From an uncultured bacterium (GTDB taxonomy: Bacteria; Cyanobacteriota; Vampirovibrionia; Gastranaerophilales; Gastranaerophilaceae): a DNA stretch of 64,000 nt. Both the position numbers and the translations under genes were made by a program. Positions 25,189-34,335 of the stretch are shown piece by piece. The stretch's first letter is position 1. Every line of letters begins with the position of its first letter. Below the pieces are notes generated by a model that was not told the DNA's origin, ran no database searches, and saw only the letters and a list, made by a program, of their open reading frames with translations. Where the stretch lies: contig CAMTMK010000006.1 of the NCBI GenBank assembly GCA_947073645.1, positions 1-64,000 on the forward strand, read 5' to 3'.

Positions 25189-26004
25189 ATGAAAAGAATT
25201 AAATTGAGAGATTTTGAAATAGGCGGGGATAAGCTTACTATTTTAGCTGGTCCTTGTGCTATTGAAAGTATGGAAATCCTTGAAGAAACTGCTAAAGGAT
25301 TAAAGGAGATTACCAAAAAACTGGATATCAACTTCGTGTTCAAGTCATCGTTTGACAAAGCAAACCGTTCTTCTATAACCTCATTTAGGGGGCCGGGAAT
25401 GGAAAAAGGTTTGGAAATGCTTCAGGCTATCAAGAATAAATATGATTTGCCTATTGTAACAGATATTCATATACCTGAACAAGCGGAACCTGTAAGCAAG
25501 GTTGCTGATATTTTACAAATTCCTGCCTTTTTGTGCAGGCAAACTGATTTGCTTGTTGAGGCAGGTAAAACAGGTAAAATTGTAAATATTAAAAAAGGTC
25601 AGTTTCTTGCGCCTGAGCAAATGAAACCGCTTGTAAAAAAAGTTGAAGATTGCGGAAATAACAATATTTTGTTGACTGATAGAGGTACAAGCTTCGGTTA
25701 TAACAATCTTGTTGTGGATTTCAGAGGAATTCCTATTATGCAGGAATTTGGTTATCCTATTGTCTTTGATGCTACACACAGCGTGCAATTGCCTGGAGCA
25801 CAGGGAACTTGTTCGGGCGGTGACAGAAGATTTGTTCCTATACTTGCAAAAGCTGCAATGGCGGTTGGTGCAAATGTTTTGTTCTTTGAGGTTCACCCCA
25901 ATCCGGATAGTGCAAAATGCGACGGACCGAATATGGTTGCGCTCAAGGATGCAGAAGAATTATTCAAAACTTGCAAAGATATTTTTGAATTGGTGAAAAG
26001 ATGA
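25189..26004 (+). CDS. kdsA: 3-deoxy-8-phosphooctulonate synthase
   Basis: Condenses PEP with arabinose-5-phosphate to make Kdo-8-phosphate for LPS, so it implies an outer membrane. The start at ATG 25189 gives 271 residues, near the family norm; the longer in-frame reading overlaps prepilin C. Motifs include ILAGPCAIES (near 19-28), FKSSFDKANRSS, DIHIPEQ and DATHSVQLPGAQG. It overlaps the next gene as ATGA. Confidence 0.95.
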   Translation: MKRIKLRDFEIGGDKLTILAGPCAIESMEILEETAKGLKEITKKLDINFVFKSSFDKANRSSITSFRGPGMEKGLEMLQAIKNKYDLPIVTDIHIPEQAEPVSKVADILQIPAFLCRQTDLLVEAGKTGKIVNIKKGQFLAPEQMKPLVKKVEDCGNNNILLTDRGTSFGYNNLVVDFRGIPIMQEFGYPIVFDATHSVQLPGAQGTCSGGDRRFVPILAKAAMAVGANVLFFEVHPNPDSAKCDGPNMVALKDAEELFKTCKDIFELVKR

Positions 26005-26612
26005 TAATTAAACAGTTTATTGCAGGACAATTAGAAAATAATATGTATTTAGTTGCCGATGAGGCATCTAAAAAGGCTGTTTTGATTGATGCTTCTTCAA
26101 ATATTCCCGAATTAACAAAGTTTGCAAAGGATTATGATGTTGAGTATATTCTTTTGACACATGGACATTTTGACCATATTATGGGTTTAACTTCATTGAA
26201 GCAGGCTTTAGGAGCTCAAGCTGTGATTTGCAAAGATGATTTGGTTATTTCTGATAATATAAATGAATTTACAAGTCTTTTTGGGCTTCCTGATACTGTG
26301 CCGCCGGTATATGATAAATATATTAAAGACGGTGATATAATTAATGTTGGAAATCTTAAGATTAAAGTAATTCACACTCCTGGACACACTGAGGGCGGGG
26401 TTTGCTACTTGATTGAGGATAACTTATTTTCGGGTGATACGTTGTTTAAGCAAAGTGTAGGCAGAACTGATTTGTTTGGCGGTAACTTTAATAAATTAGT
26501 TGACAGCATTAAAAACAAATTGTTTAAGTTAGATAGTAATATTAAGGTTTTCCCGGGTCATGGCGATATGACAACAATCGGATTTGAGAAAAAGTATAAC
26601 CAATTAGTTTAA
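26001..26612 (+). CDS. MBL-fold metallo-hydrolase (glyoxalase II-like)
   Basis: 203 residues of the metallo-beta-lactamase fold. Metal motif THGHFDH at about 53-59, HTPGHTEGG near 125-133, SGDTLFKQSVGRTD near 143-156, and FPGHGDMT near 187. The small size and motif spacing match the YcbL-type thioesterase/hydrolase group rather than full glyoxalase II. It is co-translated with kdsA and precedes pheS. The substrate cannot be stated. Confidence 0.88.
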   Translation: MIIKQFIAGQLENNMYLVADEASKKAVLIDASSNIPELTKFAKDYDVEYILLTHGHFDHIMGLTSLKQALGAQAVICKDDLVISDNINEFTSLFGLPDTVPPVYDKYIKDGDIINVGNLKIKVIHTPGHTEGGVCYLIEDNLFSGDTLFKQSVGRTDLFGGNFNKLVDSIKNKLFKLDSNIKVFPGHGDMTTIGFEKKYNQLV

Positions 26613-26629
26613 TAAATAAAGGCGAAAAG

Positions 26630-27664
26630 ATGAAAGAACAATTAGAAAAAATATATCAAAATGCGTCATGCGACCTTGAAAAAGTTTCTTCAATTGCAGA
26701 ATTAGAAGAAATTAGAGGTAAATATTTGAGTCGTAAGGGTGAGTTTAATGAGATTAAGAAAAACCTTAAAAACTTGTCTGATGAGGATAAAAGAGTAGTT
26801 GGAGCACTTGCTAACGAAATTACTCAAAAGCTTGAAAGTGCATTGAGAGCTAAACATGATGATTTTTATAAAAAAGAATTAGATGAAAAATTAAAGCAGG
26901 AAAGAATTGATATTACTTTGCCTGGCAAATATACACCTCAAGGCAGAGAACATCTGTTGACTTCAACTACAAATGAGATTGTTTCTATTTTCCAAGGCTT
27001 GGGATTTTCTGTTGTGCCTAAGGAACATTCTCCAGAGGTTGAAACAGAATATTATAACTTTGATGCATTGAATGTGCCAAAAGACCACCCAGCACGTGAT
27101 GTTCAGGATACTTTCTATACAGAACTTGCAGGAAATATTGTTTTGAGAAGTCAAACCTCAGGTGCTCAAATTCATGCTATGGAAGGTAAAAATCCTCCTA
27201 TTAGAGTTATTGCACCGGGTAGAGTTTACAGAAATGAAAATATAAATGCTCGTAAAAACAACTTCTTCCATCAGATTGAAGGCTTGTATGTTGATAAAGG
27301 CGTGACTTTCGGGGATTTGAAAGGTGTTTTAAACGAATTTATCAGAATATATTTTGGAGCAAGCAGACCAACAAGATTTAGAAACAGCTTTTTCCCGTTT
27401 ACAGAACCTTCTGCTGAGATTGATGTTCAATGTATTATGTGCGAAGGTAAAGGCTGTAAAATTTGTTCAGGTACAGGCTGGCTTGAAATTTTAGGAGCAG
27501 GAATGGTTGATCCTAATGTTTTAAGAGGAGTTGGAATTGACCCTGATGTATATTCCGGATTTGCTTTCGGAATGGGTGTTGAGCGTTTAACAATGCTTAA
27601 GTACGCAGTTGATGATATTCGTTTATTCTTTAACAATGATGAAAGATTTTTGAAGCAGTTCTAA
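26630..27664 (+). CDS. pheS: Phenylalanine--tRNA ligase subunit alpha
   Basis: Catalytic alpha subunit of the alpha2beta2 enzyme. 344 residues. An N-terminal coiled coil (1-90) is followed by class II motifs: motif 2 APGRVYRNENINARKNNFFHQIEGL at about 195-219, and motif 3 GFAFGMGVERLTMLKY near 309. A CxxC-x4-CxxC insert (CIMCEGKGCKIC) near 264 is of the type seen in several phyla. No pheT follows; the next gene is on the other strand. Confidence 0.97.
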   Translation: MKEQLEKIYQNASCDLEKVSSIAELEEIRGKYLSRKGEFNEIKKNLKNLSDEDKRVVGALANEITQKLESALRAKHDDFYKKELDEKLKQERIDITLPGKYTPQGREHLLTSTTNEIVSIFQGLGFSVVPKEHSPEVETEYYNFDALNVPKDHPARDVQDTFYTELAGNIVLRSQTSGAQIHAMEGKNPPIRVIAPGRVYRNENINARKNNFFHQIEGLYVDKGVTFGDLKGVLNEFIRIYFGASRPTRFRNSFFPFTEPSAEIDVQCIMCEGKGCKICSGTGWLEILGAGMVDPNVLRGVGIDPDVYSGFAFGMGVERLTMLKYAVDDIRLFFNNDERFLKQF

Positions 27665-27690
27665 AAAAGCCCTTTAAAGGGCTTTTTTAA
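27662..27690. terminator. Terminator between pheS and prepilin D
   Basis: AAAAAAGCCCTTTAAAGGGCTTTTTT, a perfect palindrome between converging genes. Confidence 0.88.
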
Positions 27691-28484
27691 TAGCTATATT
27701 TTATTTCCCAGCCGTCTTGAATAATTTTTTGCAGGCATCGCGTATAATTTCCGCTTTCTTTAGTGCAGTCGTTGTCTTTAAGTGGCTGGCAATAATATCC
27801 ATCGTCGGAGCATATTGGTGAACCGTTTGGGAGTATGTGGTTAAACTGAGTTATAGAAGTTGTGAAAATATTCTTGCCATATAATGATTTATTGGCTATA
27901 CTTGCATTACATACACTGGTTGTAGGTTTTACGATTTTGGTGTCTGTTATTATAAGTATTCTTGCACGGAACACGTCGTCTTTAAGCCTGTAGTAATTAT
28001 CATATGGATAGCCGGTTATTATATAAGCATAGTTCCCGGTGGGAGACATAAGATAATATTGCCTTGAGGGATTTTCTTCAGTAATTGGTGATTCTGTAGC
28101 TAGTCCGCTCCAATTATCTTGACCTGGATTTTTTAAACAAAACCAATTGTTTTTTCCAGGTTTTGAACTGTCTTTAAAATTTTGTTTGTCTTGTAAAAAT
28201 TTTGCGAATTTATAAACAAATTCGCCGTCGTTTGGTGCGCAGTTTGAAAAATTTGTATTACAATCGTTTTCATAGTCAAAAGCTTTTATATATTGGTGCA
28301 AATCACTATAAGCTCTTTTTAATGTAGTGGCATTTCTTTTTTTCTCAAAATTACCTAATAATTGAGGCATTGTAAGTGCAGCAACAATGCCGATAATTCC
28401 TATAGTGATAAGTACTTCTGCCAATGTAAATGCTACTTCGCACTTGCGTGGGGAGGGGCAATTCTGAGAAATTAATTTTAACAT
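27687..28484 (-). CDS. Prepilin-like protein D (interrupted C tract, in frame/apparently locked ON)
   Basis: ATG 28484 is preceded by AAGAGGAA. The leader MLKLISQNCPSPRKCEVA is followed by FTLAEVLITIGIIGIVAALTMP. The leader codes through CCCCTCCCC, an interrupted version of the long C tracts in genes E and F, and is in frame. The 265-residue protein has several cysteines in the C-terminal half (SNCAPND, ICSDDGYYCQ, CTKES) that may form disulfides after export. It lacks the DxNG...GPN signature of A, B, C, E and G. It ends DGWEIKYSY. Confidence 0.83.
   Translation of the reverse strand: MLKLISQNCPSPRKCEVAFTLAEVLITIGIIGIVAALTMPQLLGNFEKKRNATTLKRAYSDLHQYIKAFDYENDCNTNFSNCAPNDGEFVYKFAKFLQDKQNFKDSSKPGKNNWFCLKNPGQDNWSGLATESPITEENPSRQYYLMSPTGNYAYIITGYPYDNYYRLKDDVFRARILIITDTKIVKPTTSVCNASIANKSLYGKNIFTTSITQFNHILPNGSPICSDDGYYCQPLKDNDCTKESGNYTRCLQKIIQDGWEIKYSY
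28453..28461 (-). repeat. Interrupted homopolymer CCCCTCCCC in the leader of prepilin D
   Basis: The + strand reads GGGGAGGGG. A single T breaks the coding-strand C run; short runs of four should slip far less than runs of nine to eleven. Confidence 0.85.
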
Positions 28485-28497
28485 ATATAAGTTCCTC

Positions 28498-29550
28498 TTA
28501 TTTTACAACTTTATTTAATCCATGAGGTTTGTCGACGTTTCTGCCGAGTGCTTTTGCAGTTTCCAGTGCAAGAAGTTGGGCAATAACCACAATACAGAAT
28601 GATTTTACAATATCACTTTCACAATCTATATTTATATGATGTTTTGGATTAATTTTGACGTTTGAACAGCCTATTATACATAATGGCGGATTATAATCTT
28701 CTTCTATCTTGTTTAAATTTTTTATTGCAGTATAGCTTAGTTCGTTTATTGAGATATGAATAAATGCAGGTTTGTTATTTAAAATTGCAACGTGACCATG
28801 CATAAATTCACCTAAAATGTTTGAATAAACGTTGATATAAGATGTTTCTTTAATTTTCAATGAAGCTTCTTTTGCTATTGCATAAGAAATTCCATCAGCT
28901 GTAATTACAATATTTTTAAATTTAGATAAGAATTTTGCAGTCTCTTTGATTTTTGAATGAAGTTGATATGTTTTTTCAATCATTGCTGAAAGAGTTTTCA
29001 GTTCGTTCAAATATGGTGCAATATCTATACCTTTATGTGCTGCGTATTTTAAAACTAATAAAGTACAGCAAAGCATTTGTGTTGTTAAAGATTTTGTTGC
29101 GGCAATACTTTTTTCTTCACCTGCACAGCAATCGATTTTGAAATCTGATGCTTCCCAAATTGTAGAGCCTTTTTTGTTGGTAATACAAAGAGTCCGCATT
29201 CCAAGTTCTTTTGCTTTTTTTAAAGCAGAATTAGTATCTGAAGTTTCGCCTGATTGAGTTATGAAAACATATAAAATATCACTTTCATGTGGAACTGTAG
29301 ATTTTAGAAGAAATTCACTTGAATAAATTGCGCGCGCTTCTATGTTTGCAATATTTCCAAACAGGTCAGCTGTAAATCTTGCACAGTGATATGATGAACC
29401 GCTTGCAACAATTACTACTTTTTGAATATCTGACGGGATATCAAAAAGAATATAATTGTTGTCATTTACATGTGTTTTAAGCAAATTTTCGAGCACATTA
29501 GATTGCTCGAAAATTTCTGTTTCCATACTTGATTTTTGTTTGTTTAACAT
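28498..29550 (-). CDS. SIS-domain sugar-phosphate isomerase/deaminase-like protein (GlmS C-terminal type)
   Basis: 350 residues with two SIS domains. First: VIVASGSSYHCARF at about 46-59 and TQSGETSDTN near 100. Second: ADGISYAIAKEASLKIKETSY at about 218-238 and GEFMHGHVAIL. The C-terminus GRNVDKPHGLNKVVK resembles that of glucosamine-6-phosphate synthase, but the glutaminase domain is absent. Such proteins act as amino-sugar-phosphate deaminases or isomerases (NagB-II, AgaS, FrlB). It directly follows gatB. The exact substrate is unknown. Confidence 0.83.
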   Translation of the reverse strand: MLNKQKSSMETEIFEQSNVLENLLKTHVNDNNYILFDIPSDIQKVVIVASGSSYHCARFTADLFGNIANIEARAIYSSEFLLKSTVPHESDILYVFITQSGETSDTNSALKKAKELGMRTLCITNKKGSTIWEASDFKIDCCAGEEKSIAATKSLTTQMLCCTLLVLKYAAHKGIDIAPYLNELKTLSAMIEKTYQLHSKIKETAKFLSKFKNIVITADGISYAIAKEASLKIKETSYINVYSNILGEFMHGHVAILNNKPAFIHISINELSYTAIKNLNKIEEDYNPPLCIIGCSNVKINPKHHINIDCESDIVKSFCIVVIAQLLALETAKALGRNVDKPHGLNKVVK

Positions 29551-30993
29551 TTAGCCTAATATTTCCTTCATTAAGTCATTAACTGCTTTCGGGTTAGCTC
29601 TTCCTTTAGTTTCTTTCATTACTTGACCAACAAAGAAGCCTAATAATTGAACTTTACCGCCTTTGTATTTTTCAACTTGTTCAGGGTTAGCGTCAACTAC
29701 TTTTTGGCAGATTTCCTTGATTGCGCCTTCATCTGAGATTTGGCTTAAACCGCGTTTTTCAACAATTGAAGAAGCTCTTTCGCCGTCTTTCATCATATCG
29801 ATAATAATTTGTTTACCGATGTTGTTGGAAATTGTATTTTTTTCAATCAATGAAATTAATTCTGCTAAGTTTTCAGGAGTTAATTTTGTTTCAGTGATTT
29901 CAAGTTTTTCTTCTTTCAAGTAAGCTGCGATTTCGCCCATAATGAAGTTTACGGCGATTTTAGCAGAAGCACCTGTTTTCAAAACTTCGTCAAAGAACAA
30001 TGCCAATCCCATTTGTTCAACGATAACTGAAGCATCGTATTCGCTCAAACCTAATGACATATAACGTTCACGTTTAGCTTGAGGAAGTTCAGGCATTTTG
30101 TCCTGAATTTCTTTTACCCATTCTCTTGAAATTTTCAAAGGCATTAAATCAGGTTCAGGGAAGTATCTGTAATCGTGAGCATCTTCTTTACCTCTCATAG
30201 AACGAGTTTCACGAGAGTTGTCATCCCATAATCTTGTTTCTTGAACTACTTGACCACCTTCTTCAACGATTTCGATTTGTCTGTCGATTTCGTATTCAAT
30301 TGCTCTTTGTAGTGCAGAGAAGCTGTTTACGTTTTTAATTTCTGCACGAGTACCGAACTCTTTAGAACCTTTAGGCATAATAGAAATGTTTGCGTCACAT
30401 CTCATAGAACCTTCTTCAAGGTTTCCGTCGCAAACGCCAATATAGCGAACGATGTTACGTAATTCTTCCATATAATTTCTTGCTTCTTCGGAAGATCTCA
30501 TATCCGGTTCTGAAACGATTTCAAGAAGCGGAGTACCTGCACGGTTAAGGTCAACTAATGAGTATGATGAGCCTGCAAGTCCGTCAGCGCCTGCGTGTAC
30601 GAGTTTTCCTGCATCTTCTTCCAAGTGCGCGCGTGTGATGCCGATTCTTTTGCCTTTAACGTCCAAATAGCCGTTAATACAAATCGGTTCATCATATTGA
30701 GAAATTTGATAACCTTTCGGAAGATCGGGATAGAAATATTGTTTTCTGTCGAATTTACATCTTTCTGGAATTTCGCAGTTTAGTGCTAAACCTGTCAAGA
30801 TACCCATATTAACAACTTCTTTGTTTAATACAGGTAAAACACCCGGCATACCTAATGTAATCGGGCTTGTTTGAGAATTTGGTTCGTGACCGAATTCACA
30901 TCCGTCAGGTGCGAAAATTTTTGATTTGGTTTTCAATTGTGCGTGAACTTCCAAACCTATAACTACTTCATATTTATCTCTTAAATCTTCCAT
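29551..30993 (-). CDS. gatB: Asp-tRNA(Asn)/Glu-tRNA(Gln) amidotransferase subunit B
   Basis: tRNA-binding and kinase subunit of GatCAB, which converts mischarged Glu-tRNA(Gln) and/or Asp-tRNA(Asn). 480 residues, standard length. Key segments are YEVVIGLEVHAQLKTKSKIF, the YPDLPKGYQISQYDEPI motif, HLEEDAGKLVH, and DLNRAGTPLLEIVSEPD; a YqeY-like tail domain ends the protein. gatA and gatC are not adjacent. GGAG lies upstream of ATG 30993. Confidence 0.97.
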   Translation of the reverse strand: MEDLRDKYEVVIGLEVHAQLKTKSKIFAPDGCEFGHEPNSQTSPITLGMPGVLPVLNKEVVNMGILTGLALNCEIPERCKFDRKQYFYPDLPKGYQISQYDEPICINGYLDVKGKRIGITRAHLEEDAGKLVHAGADGLAGSSYSLVDLNRAGTPLLEIVSEPDMRSSEEARNYMEELRNIVRYIGVCDGNLEEGSMRCDANISIMPKGSKEFGTRAEIKNVNSFSALQRAIEYEIDRQIEIVEEGGQVVQETRLWDDNSRETRSMRGKEDAHDYRYFPEPDLMPLKISREWVKEIQDKMPELPQAKRERYMSLGLSEYDASVIVEQMGLALFFDEVLKTGASAKIAVNFIMGEIAAYLKEEKLEITETKLTPENLAELISLIEKNTISNNIGKQIIIDMMKDGERASSIVEKRGLSQISDEGAIKEICQKVVDANPEQVEKYKGGKVQLLGFFVGQVMKETKGRANPKAVNDLMKEILG

Positions 30994-31014
30994 TTTTTTC
31001 TCCTTCTTATGGGT

Positions 31015-32124
31015 TTATTTTACCATAAACATCGACATCAAATCAAGGAGATTTTTGTGCATTTTTACATTGTGAACTCTTATGTAGTCTACGTTTCTTT
31101 CGATTGCAAGTGCGTTGAACATTGCGGTATAAGCATCATCCTGTGTTTCAAGAAATGATTTGCGTGAAATACCGAGCATTACTGGATAACCAAGACTTTT
31201 AAATTCCTCAATGCGTCTGATTATTTCAAAGTTATTTTCGCGAGTTTTACCAAATCCGATACCGGGGTCTACGATAATATTTTTAATATTTAGTGAATGT
31301 GCGAAGTTTATTTTCTCAAGTAATGCAAGAAAAATTTCTTCCATTACATCATTATATGTTGGAGAATTCTGCATATTTTCAGGTGTGCCTTGAGAATGCT
31401 GGATGATTATGGGAACATTGTATTTTGCAATTACATCAGCCATTTTTTTGTCATAATCAAAGCCTGAAACATCATTTATAATATGTGCACCTGCTTTAAG
31501 GCATTCCTCTGCAACAAGTGCAGAGCGTGTGTCGATGCTTATTTTTGCTTTATCTTTTGCAAAATCAATGACGGGTAAGAGTTTTTGGAGCTGTTCCTCG
31601 GCAGATATTGCAGTTGAGTATGGTTTTGTACTTTCAGCACCAATATCGATTACATCAGCCCCGTCTGAAATCATTTCAAGAAGATGTTTTTTAGCATTTT
31701 CAAAATCATTATAAAGTCCGCCGTCAGAGAACGAGTTATCTGTAATATTTAAAATCCCGACAATTTGGGGTAATGTTTGAATTGTTTCATTCAAAAGTTT
31801 TTCGCCTAAGATTTTTAACCCCAACGGCTGAAATTTTAATTTTTCTGCAACTTTTCGGATTTCTGAAACGCTTCCGCCTAATATGCAATTTGAATTTTCT
31901 ATTTTACCGGTGATTACTTCTCTATGTGTTCCGCAGTCACAGCCGACAGAAAGTGCTGTTTGTTTTAGGATGTTTGCTTGTGCGGGTGATAGGTTATAAA
32001 TTTTTATATTTTTATATTCAAATTTTGAAACTGCTTTATGTGCATAAGATTTATCGAAACCAATACGATTAAGTTCAGTTTCTATATCTGCGTTTTTAAT
32101 TTCTCTCAAAATAAAATCTTGCAT
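31015..32124 (-). CDS. folP: Dihydropteroate synthase with N-terminal extension
   Basis: Condenses p-aminobenzoate with dihydropterin pyrophosphate in folate synthesis. The catalytic TIM barrel begins near residue 118: VGILNITDNSFSDGG, then DVIDIGAESTKPYS, SIDTR, INDVSGF, IVDPGIGFGK, and LGISRKSFL. About 115 residues precede it (NRIGFDKSYAHKAVSKF..., CDCGTHREVITGKI); extensions like this are known in some DHPS subgroups. 369 residues in total, versus about 270-280 for the minimal enzyme. Confidence 0.93.
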   Translation of the reverse strand: MQDFILREIKNADIETELNRIGFDKSYAHKAVSKFEYKNIKIYNLSPAQANILKQTALSVGCDCGTHREVITGKIENSNCILGGSVSEIRKVAEKLKFQPLGLKILGEKLLNETIQTLPQIVGILNITDNSFSDGGLYNDFENAKKHLLEMISDGADVIDIGAESTKPYSTAISAEEQLQKLLPVIDFAKDKAKISIDTRSALVAEECLKAGAHIINDVSGFDYDKKMADVIAKYNVPIIIQHSQGTPENMQNSPTYNDVMEEIFLALLEKINFAHSLNIKNIIVDPGIGFGKTRENNFEIIRRIEEFKSLGYPVMLGISRKSFLETQDDAYTAMFNALAIERNVDYIRVHNVKMHKNLLDLMSMFMVK

Positions 32125-32145
32125 AGGTTTAGTTTAGCATAAACA

Positions 32146-32622
32146 TTAGTTGTCAAATTTTTGTACTGCATCAGAAGCAACTTTTGTAATATCTGACAAG
32201 CCTGAAATTAATGTTACCGCTCCGAAACCATAGCCCAAGAAACCTGCACAGCCTCTAAATGCTCTGCTTTCCACAAGAGGTTTTATCATTTTCATATTTC
32301 TGAATTTTGTACCCCAATTTAGAATTGCATCTTTAGCCCAGCGTGCGTTTTCACCAACTTTGGCCCGTAAACTTTTTGTTTGTTTAGCTACATTGCTTGC
32401 TGTTTTTGTTGTGTTTGTGACAGTACTCATTCCTCTTGAAATTTTTCCTGTTGATGCAAACATATCAACCCCTGATTTTGTAGCTTTTAAATTAGTAACA
32501 GAAGCTGTTGCGGCAACCGCACCTCCGCCTGTTACAACTTTTTTCTCAGCTTCTTTTCGCTCAGGAGTGCGTTCGTTGCCTGTAAATGTTATGGTATTCA
32601 AAGAAACCGACATATTAATCAT
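32146..32622 (-). CDS. Uncharacterised Lys/Thr-rich protein with a C-terminal glycine-containing hydrophobic segment
   Basis: 158 residues. Starts MINMSVSLNTITFTGN; the second ATG (32613) is also possible. The centre is basic and Thr/Ser/Lys-rich, and a hydrophobic stretch GCAGFLGYGFGAVTLISGL (about 124-142) ends the protein. Its start overlaps the stop of the next upstream gene, so the two are translated together. No family recognised. It shares an early aromatic-Thr-Gly motif (TFTGN) reminiscent of the PAFKAS of its neighbour. Confidence 0.65.
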   Translation of the reverse strand: MINMSVSLNTITFTGNERTPERKEAEKKVVTGGGAVAATASVTNLKATKSGVDMFASTGKISRGMSTVTNTTKTASNVAKQTKSLRAKVGENARWAKDAILNWGTKFRNMKMIKPLVESRAFRGCAGFLGYGFGAVTLISGLSDITKVASDAVQKFDN

Positions 32623-33298
32623 TATCTCCGTCTTTTTCTTTTATAGCCGTAACTCCTGATGCGACACCGCCTGATACACCAACTGTGTTAACTGTAGCTT
32701 TTTCCCAGGTTTCTTTTTTCACACCTCTGATTTTGTCCCAAACGTGTTTTACACCTTTAGCAACTTTATCATAAGCCTTTTTAATACCTGAACCTAATGA
32801 ATTAAAGAATTTTACAATAGGTCTGCCTATTTTCTTTTCACCAAATTTTTTCCAACTATTGGTTATAGTATCTGAAATTTTTGTATAAAATTTTGATTCT
32901 AAGAATTTTGTTTTTAAGCTTTTTGCAGTTTTCACCGTACCAATTTTACAATCTGTAAGTTGTTTTTTTACACCTTGCAAAGCTTTAGTTTTGCCGAGTT
33001 TGCTTAATCCTGCAATAGATTTTTTTGTCCCCCAGCCTGTAGCCATACCGCCTAAAAGTCCTGTTGTAACAACTGCTCCGCCTTTTAAAGCTTTATTAAT
33101 CGGTTTTGGTAAGTTTAGTTCTTTATCTTCTGCAAGTTCTTTGAGTTCATCACGTTGACTTTCTAATTCATCACGCATTGATTCATACTTATCTTCAGTC
33201 AAATTATTAAGATCAATTAATTCTTCATCTTCAAATTTTTCTGATGCTTTGAATGCAGGACGATAACTGTTTAAAACTTTAGGCTGTATTGTTAACAT
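32615..33298 (-). CDS. Uncharacterised basic protein with a glycine-rich hydrophobic segment
   Basis: 227 residues from ATG 33298, chosen because GGAGA precedes it; the in-frame codons further upstream lack an RBS. An acidic N-terminal third (FEDEELIDLNNLTEDKYES) is followed by a Gly-rich hydrophobic stretch GGAVVTTGLLGGMATGWG at about 75-92. A Lys-rich remainder follows, with amphipathic helices and a second small Gly/Val-rich segment near the end. No known domain. It is paired with the overlapping downstream gene. Confidence 0.65.
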   Translation of the reverse strand: MLTIQPKVLNSYRPAFKASEKFEDEELIDLNNLTEDKYESMRDELESQRDELKELAEDKELNLPKPINKALKGGAVVTTGLLGGMATGWGTKKSIAGLSKLGKTKALQGVKKQLTDCKIGTVKTAKSLKTKFLESKFYTKISDTITNSWKKFGEKKIGRPIVKFFNSLGSGIKKAYDKVAKGVKHVWDKIRGVKKETWEKATVNTVGVSGGVASGVTAIKEKDGDND

Positions 33299-33408
33299 AT
33301 TATTCTCCGATTTTCCATTAAACCTAAAAAGTCTCAAGAAAAATTTTTGCTACCCTAATCTTCTTTTTGTAAAAAAATGTTACATAAATAATTATTGCAC
33401 AGGATATT

Positions 33409-34335
33409 TTATTTGTAAATGAATTTACAAGATTGATATGAATTTCTGTTAATAAATTCTCTGTCGATTTTGTTAAGACAGTCAAATTTTTTGTTTAACC
33501 ATTGAGGTGCAATAAGTGTTTTTGAAAAACCGTTGCCAGCAAGACGATGAATAGTTGTACTTTTGGGCAGATATTCCAAAAAGTCGCATACTGTTTTTAC
33601 ATATTCATCTTCGCTCATAAAATCAATCTCGCCGGCTTTGTATATTTGTGCAAATTTTGTATTTTCAAGTGCGCAAAGCATATGAATTTTTACTCCGTCT
33701 ACTTCAAGTCTTGCAAGTTCTTGTGCGGTTTGCATAATATCATCATGAGTTTCCCACATTCCGAAAATTACGTGAACGCATACATTAATTCCTGCTTCTT
33801 TGGTTTTTTCATAAGCTCTTAAAAAACACTCGTAATCATGACCTCTATTAATTTTTTGCAGAGTTTTGTTATGAATTGACTGCAATCCGTATTCAATCCA
33901 AGTATAATAGTTATCTTTGTAACCTGAAATGAGTTTTAATTTCTCCTCATCAATGCAGTCAGGACGAGTTCCTATTGAAATTCCTACGATATCAGGATGA
34001 TTGAGTGCAGAATTGTAGATTTTTTCAAGTTCGTTTACGGGTTTATAGGTATTTGAAAAAGCTTGAAAATATGACATAAATTTTTCTGCTTTAAAGCGTC
34101 CTTTTAGATTTTGAGCTCCGATATTAACCTGTTCTTCGATAGAAAGAAGGTTTGAGTGAGCTTGTGAAAAGCTTCCGCCGTCATCACAGAAAATACATCC
34201 GCCAGTTGAAATCGTTCCGTCGCGGTTCGGACACGAAAAACCGGCGTCAAGTGTTATTTTATAAACCTTAACGCCGAATATTTCCTTTAAATGTGCACTA
34301 AACTGATTATAGCGTTTATCAGTGTTGTTAAACAT
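33409..34335 (-). CDS. Radical SAM protein, TIGR01212/YhcC family
   Basis: 308 residues. The [4Fe-4S] motif lies in CPNRDGTISTGGCIFC (about 29-44), the CxnCxxC arrangement characteristic of this subfamily. SYFQAFSNTY near 68-77 and GISIGTRPDC, CVHVIFGMWE and HRLAGNG further on are also typical. No substrate is established. Its ATG overlaps the stop of the upstream zinc-ribbon gene. Confidence 0.88.
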   Translation of the reverse strand: MFNNTDKRYNQFSAHLKEIFGVKVYKITLDAGFSCPNRDGTISTGGCIFCDDGGSFSQAHSNLLSIEEQVNIGAQNLKGRFKAEKFMSYFQAFSNTYKPVNELEKIYNSALNHPDIVGISIGTRPDCIDEEKLKLISGYKDNYYTWIEYGLQSIHNKTLQKINRGHDYECFLRAYEKTKEAGINVCVHVIFGMWETHDDIMQTAQELARLEVDGVKIHMLCALENTKFAQIYKAGEIDFMSEDEYVKTVCDFLEYLPKSTTIHRLAGNGFSKTLIAPQWLNKKFDCLNKIDREFINRNSYQSCKFIYK

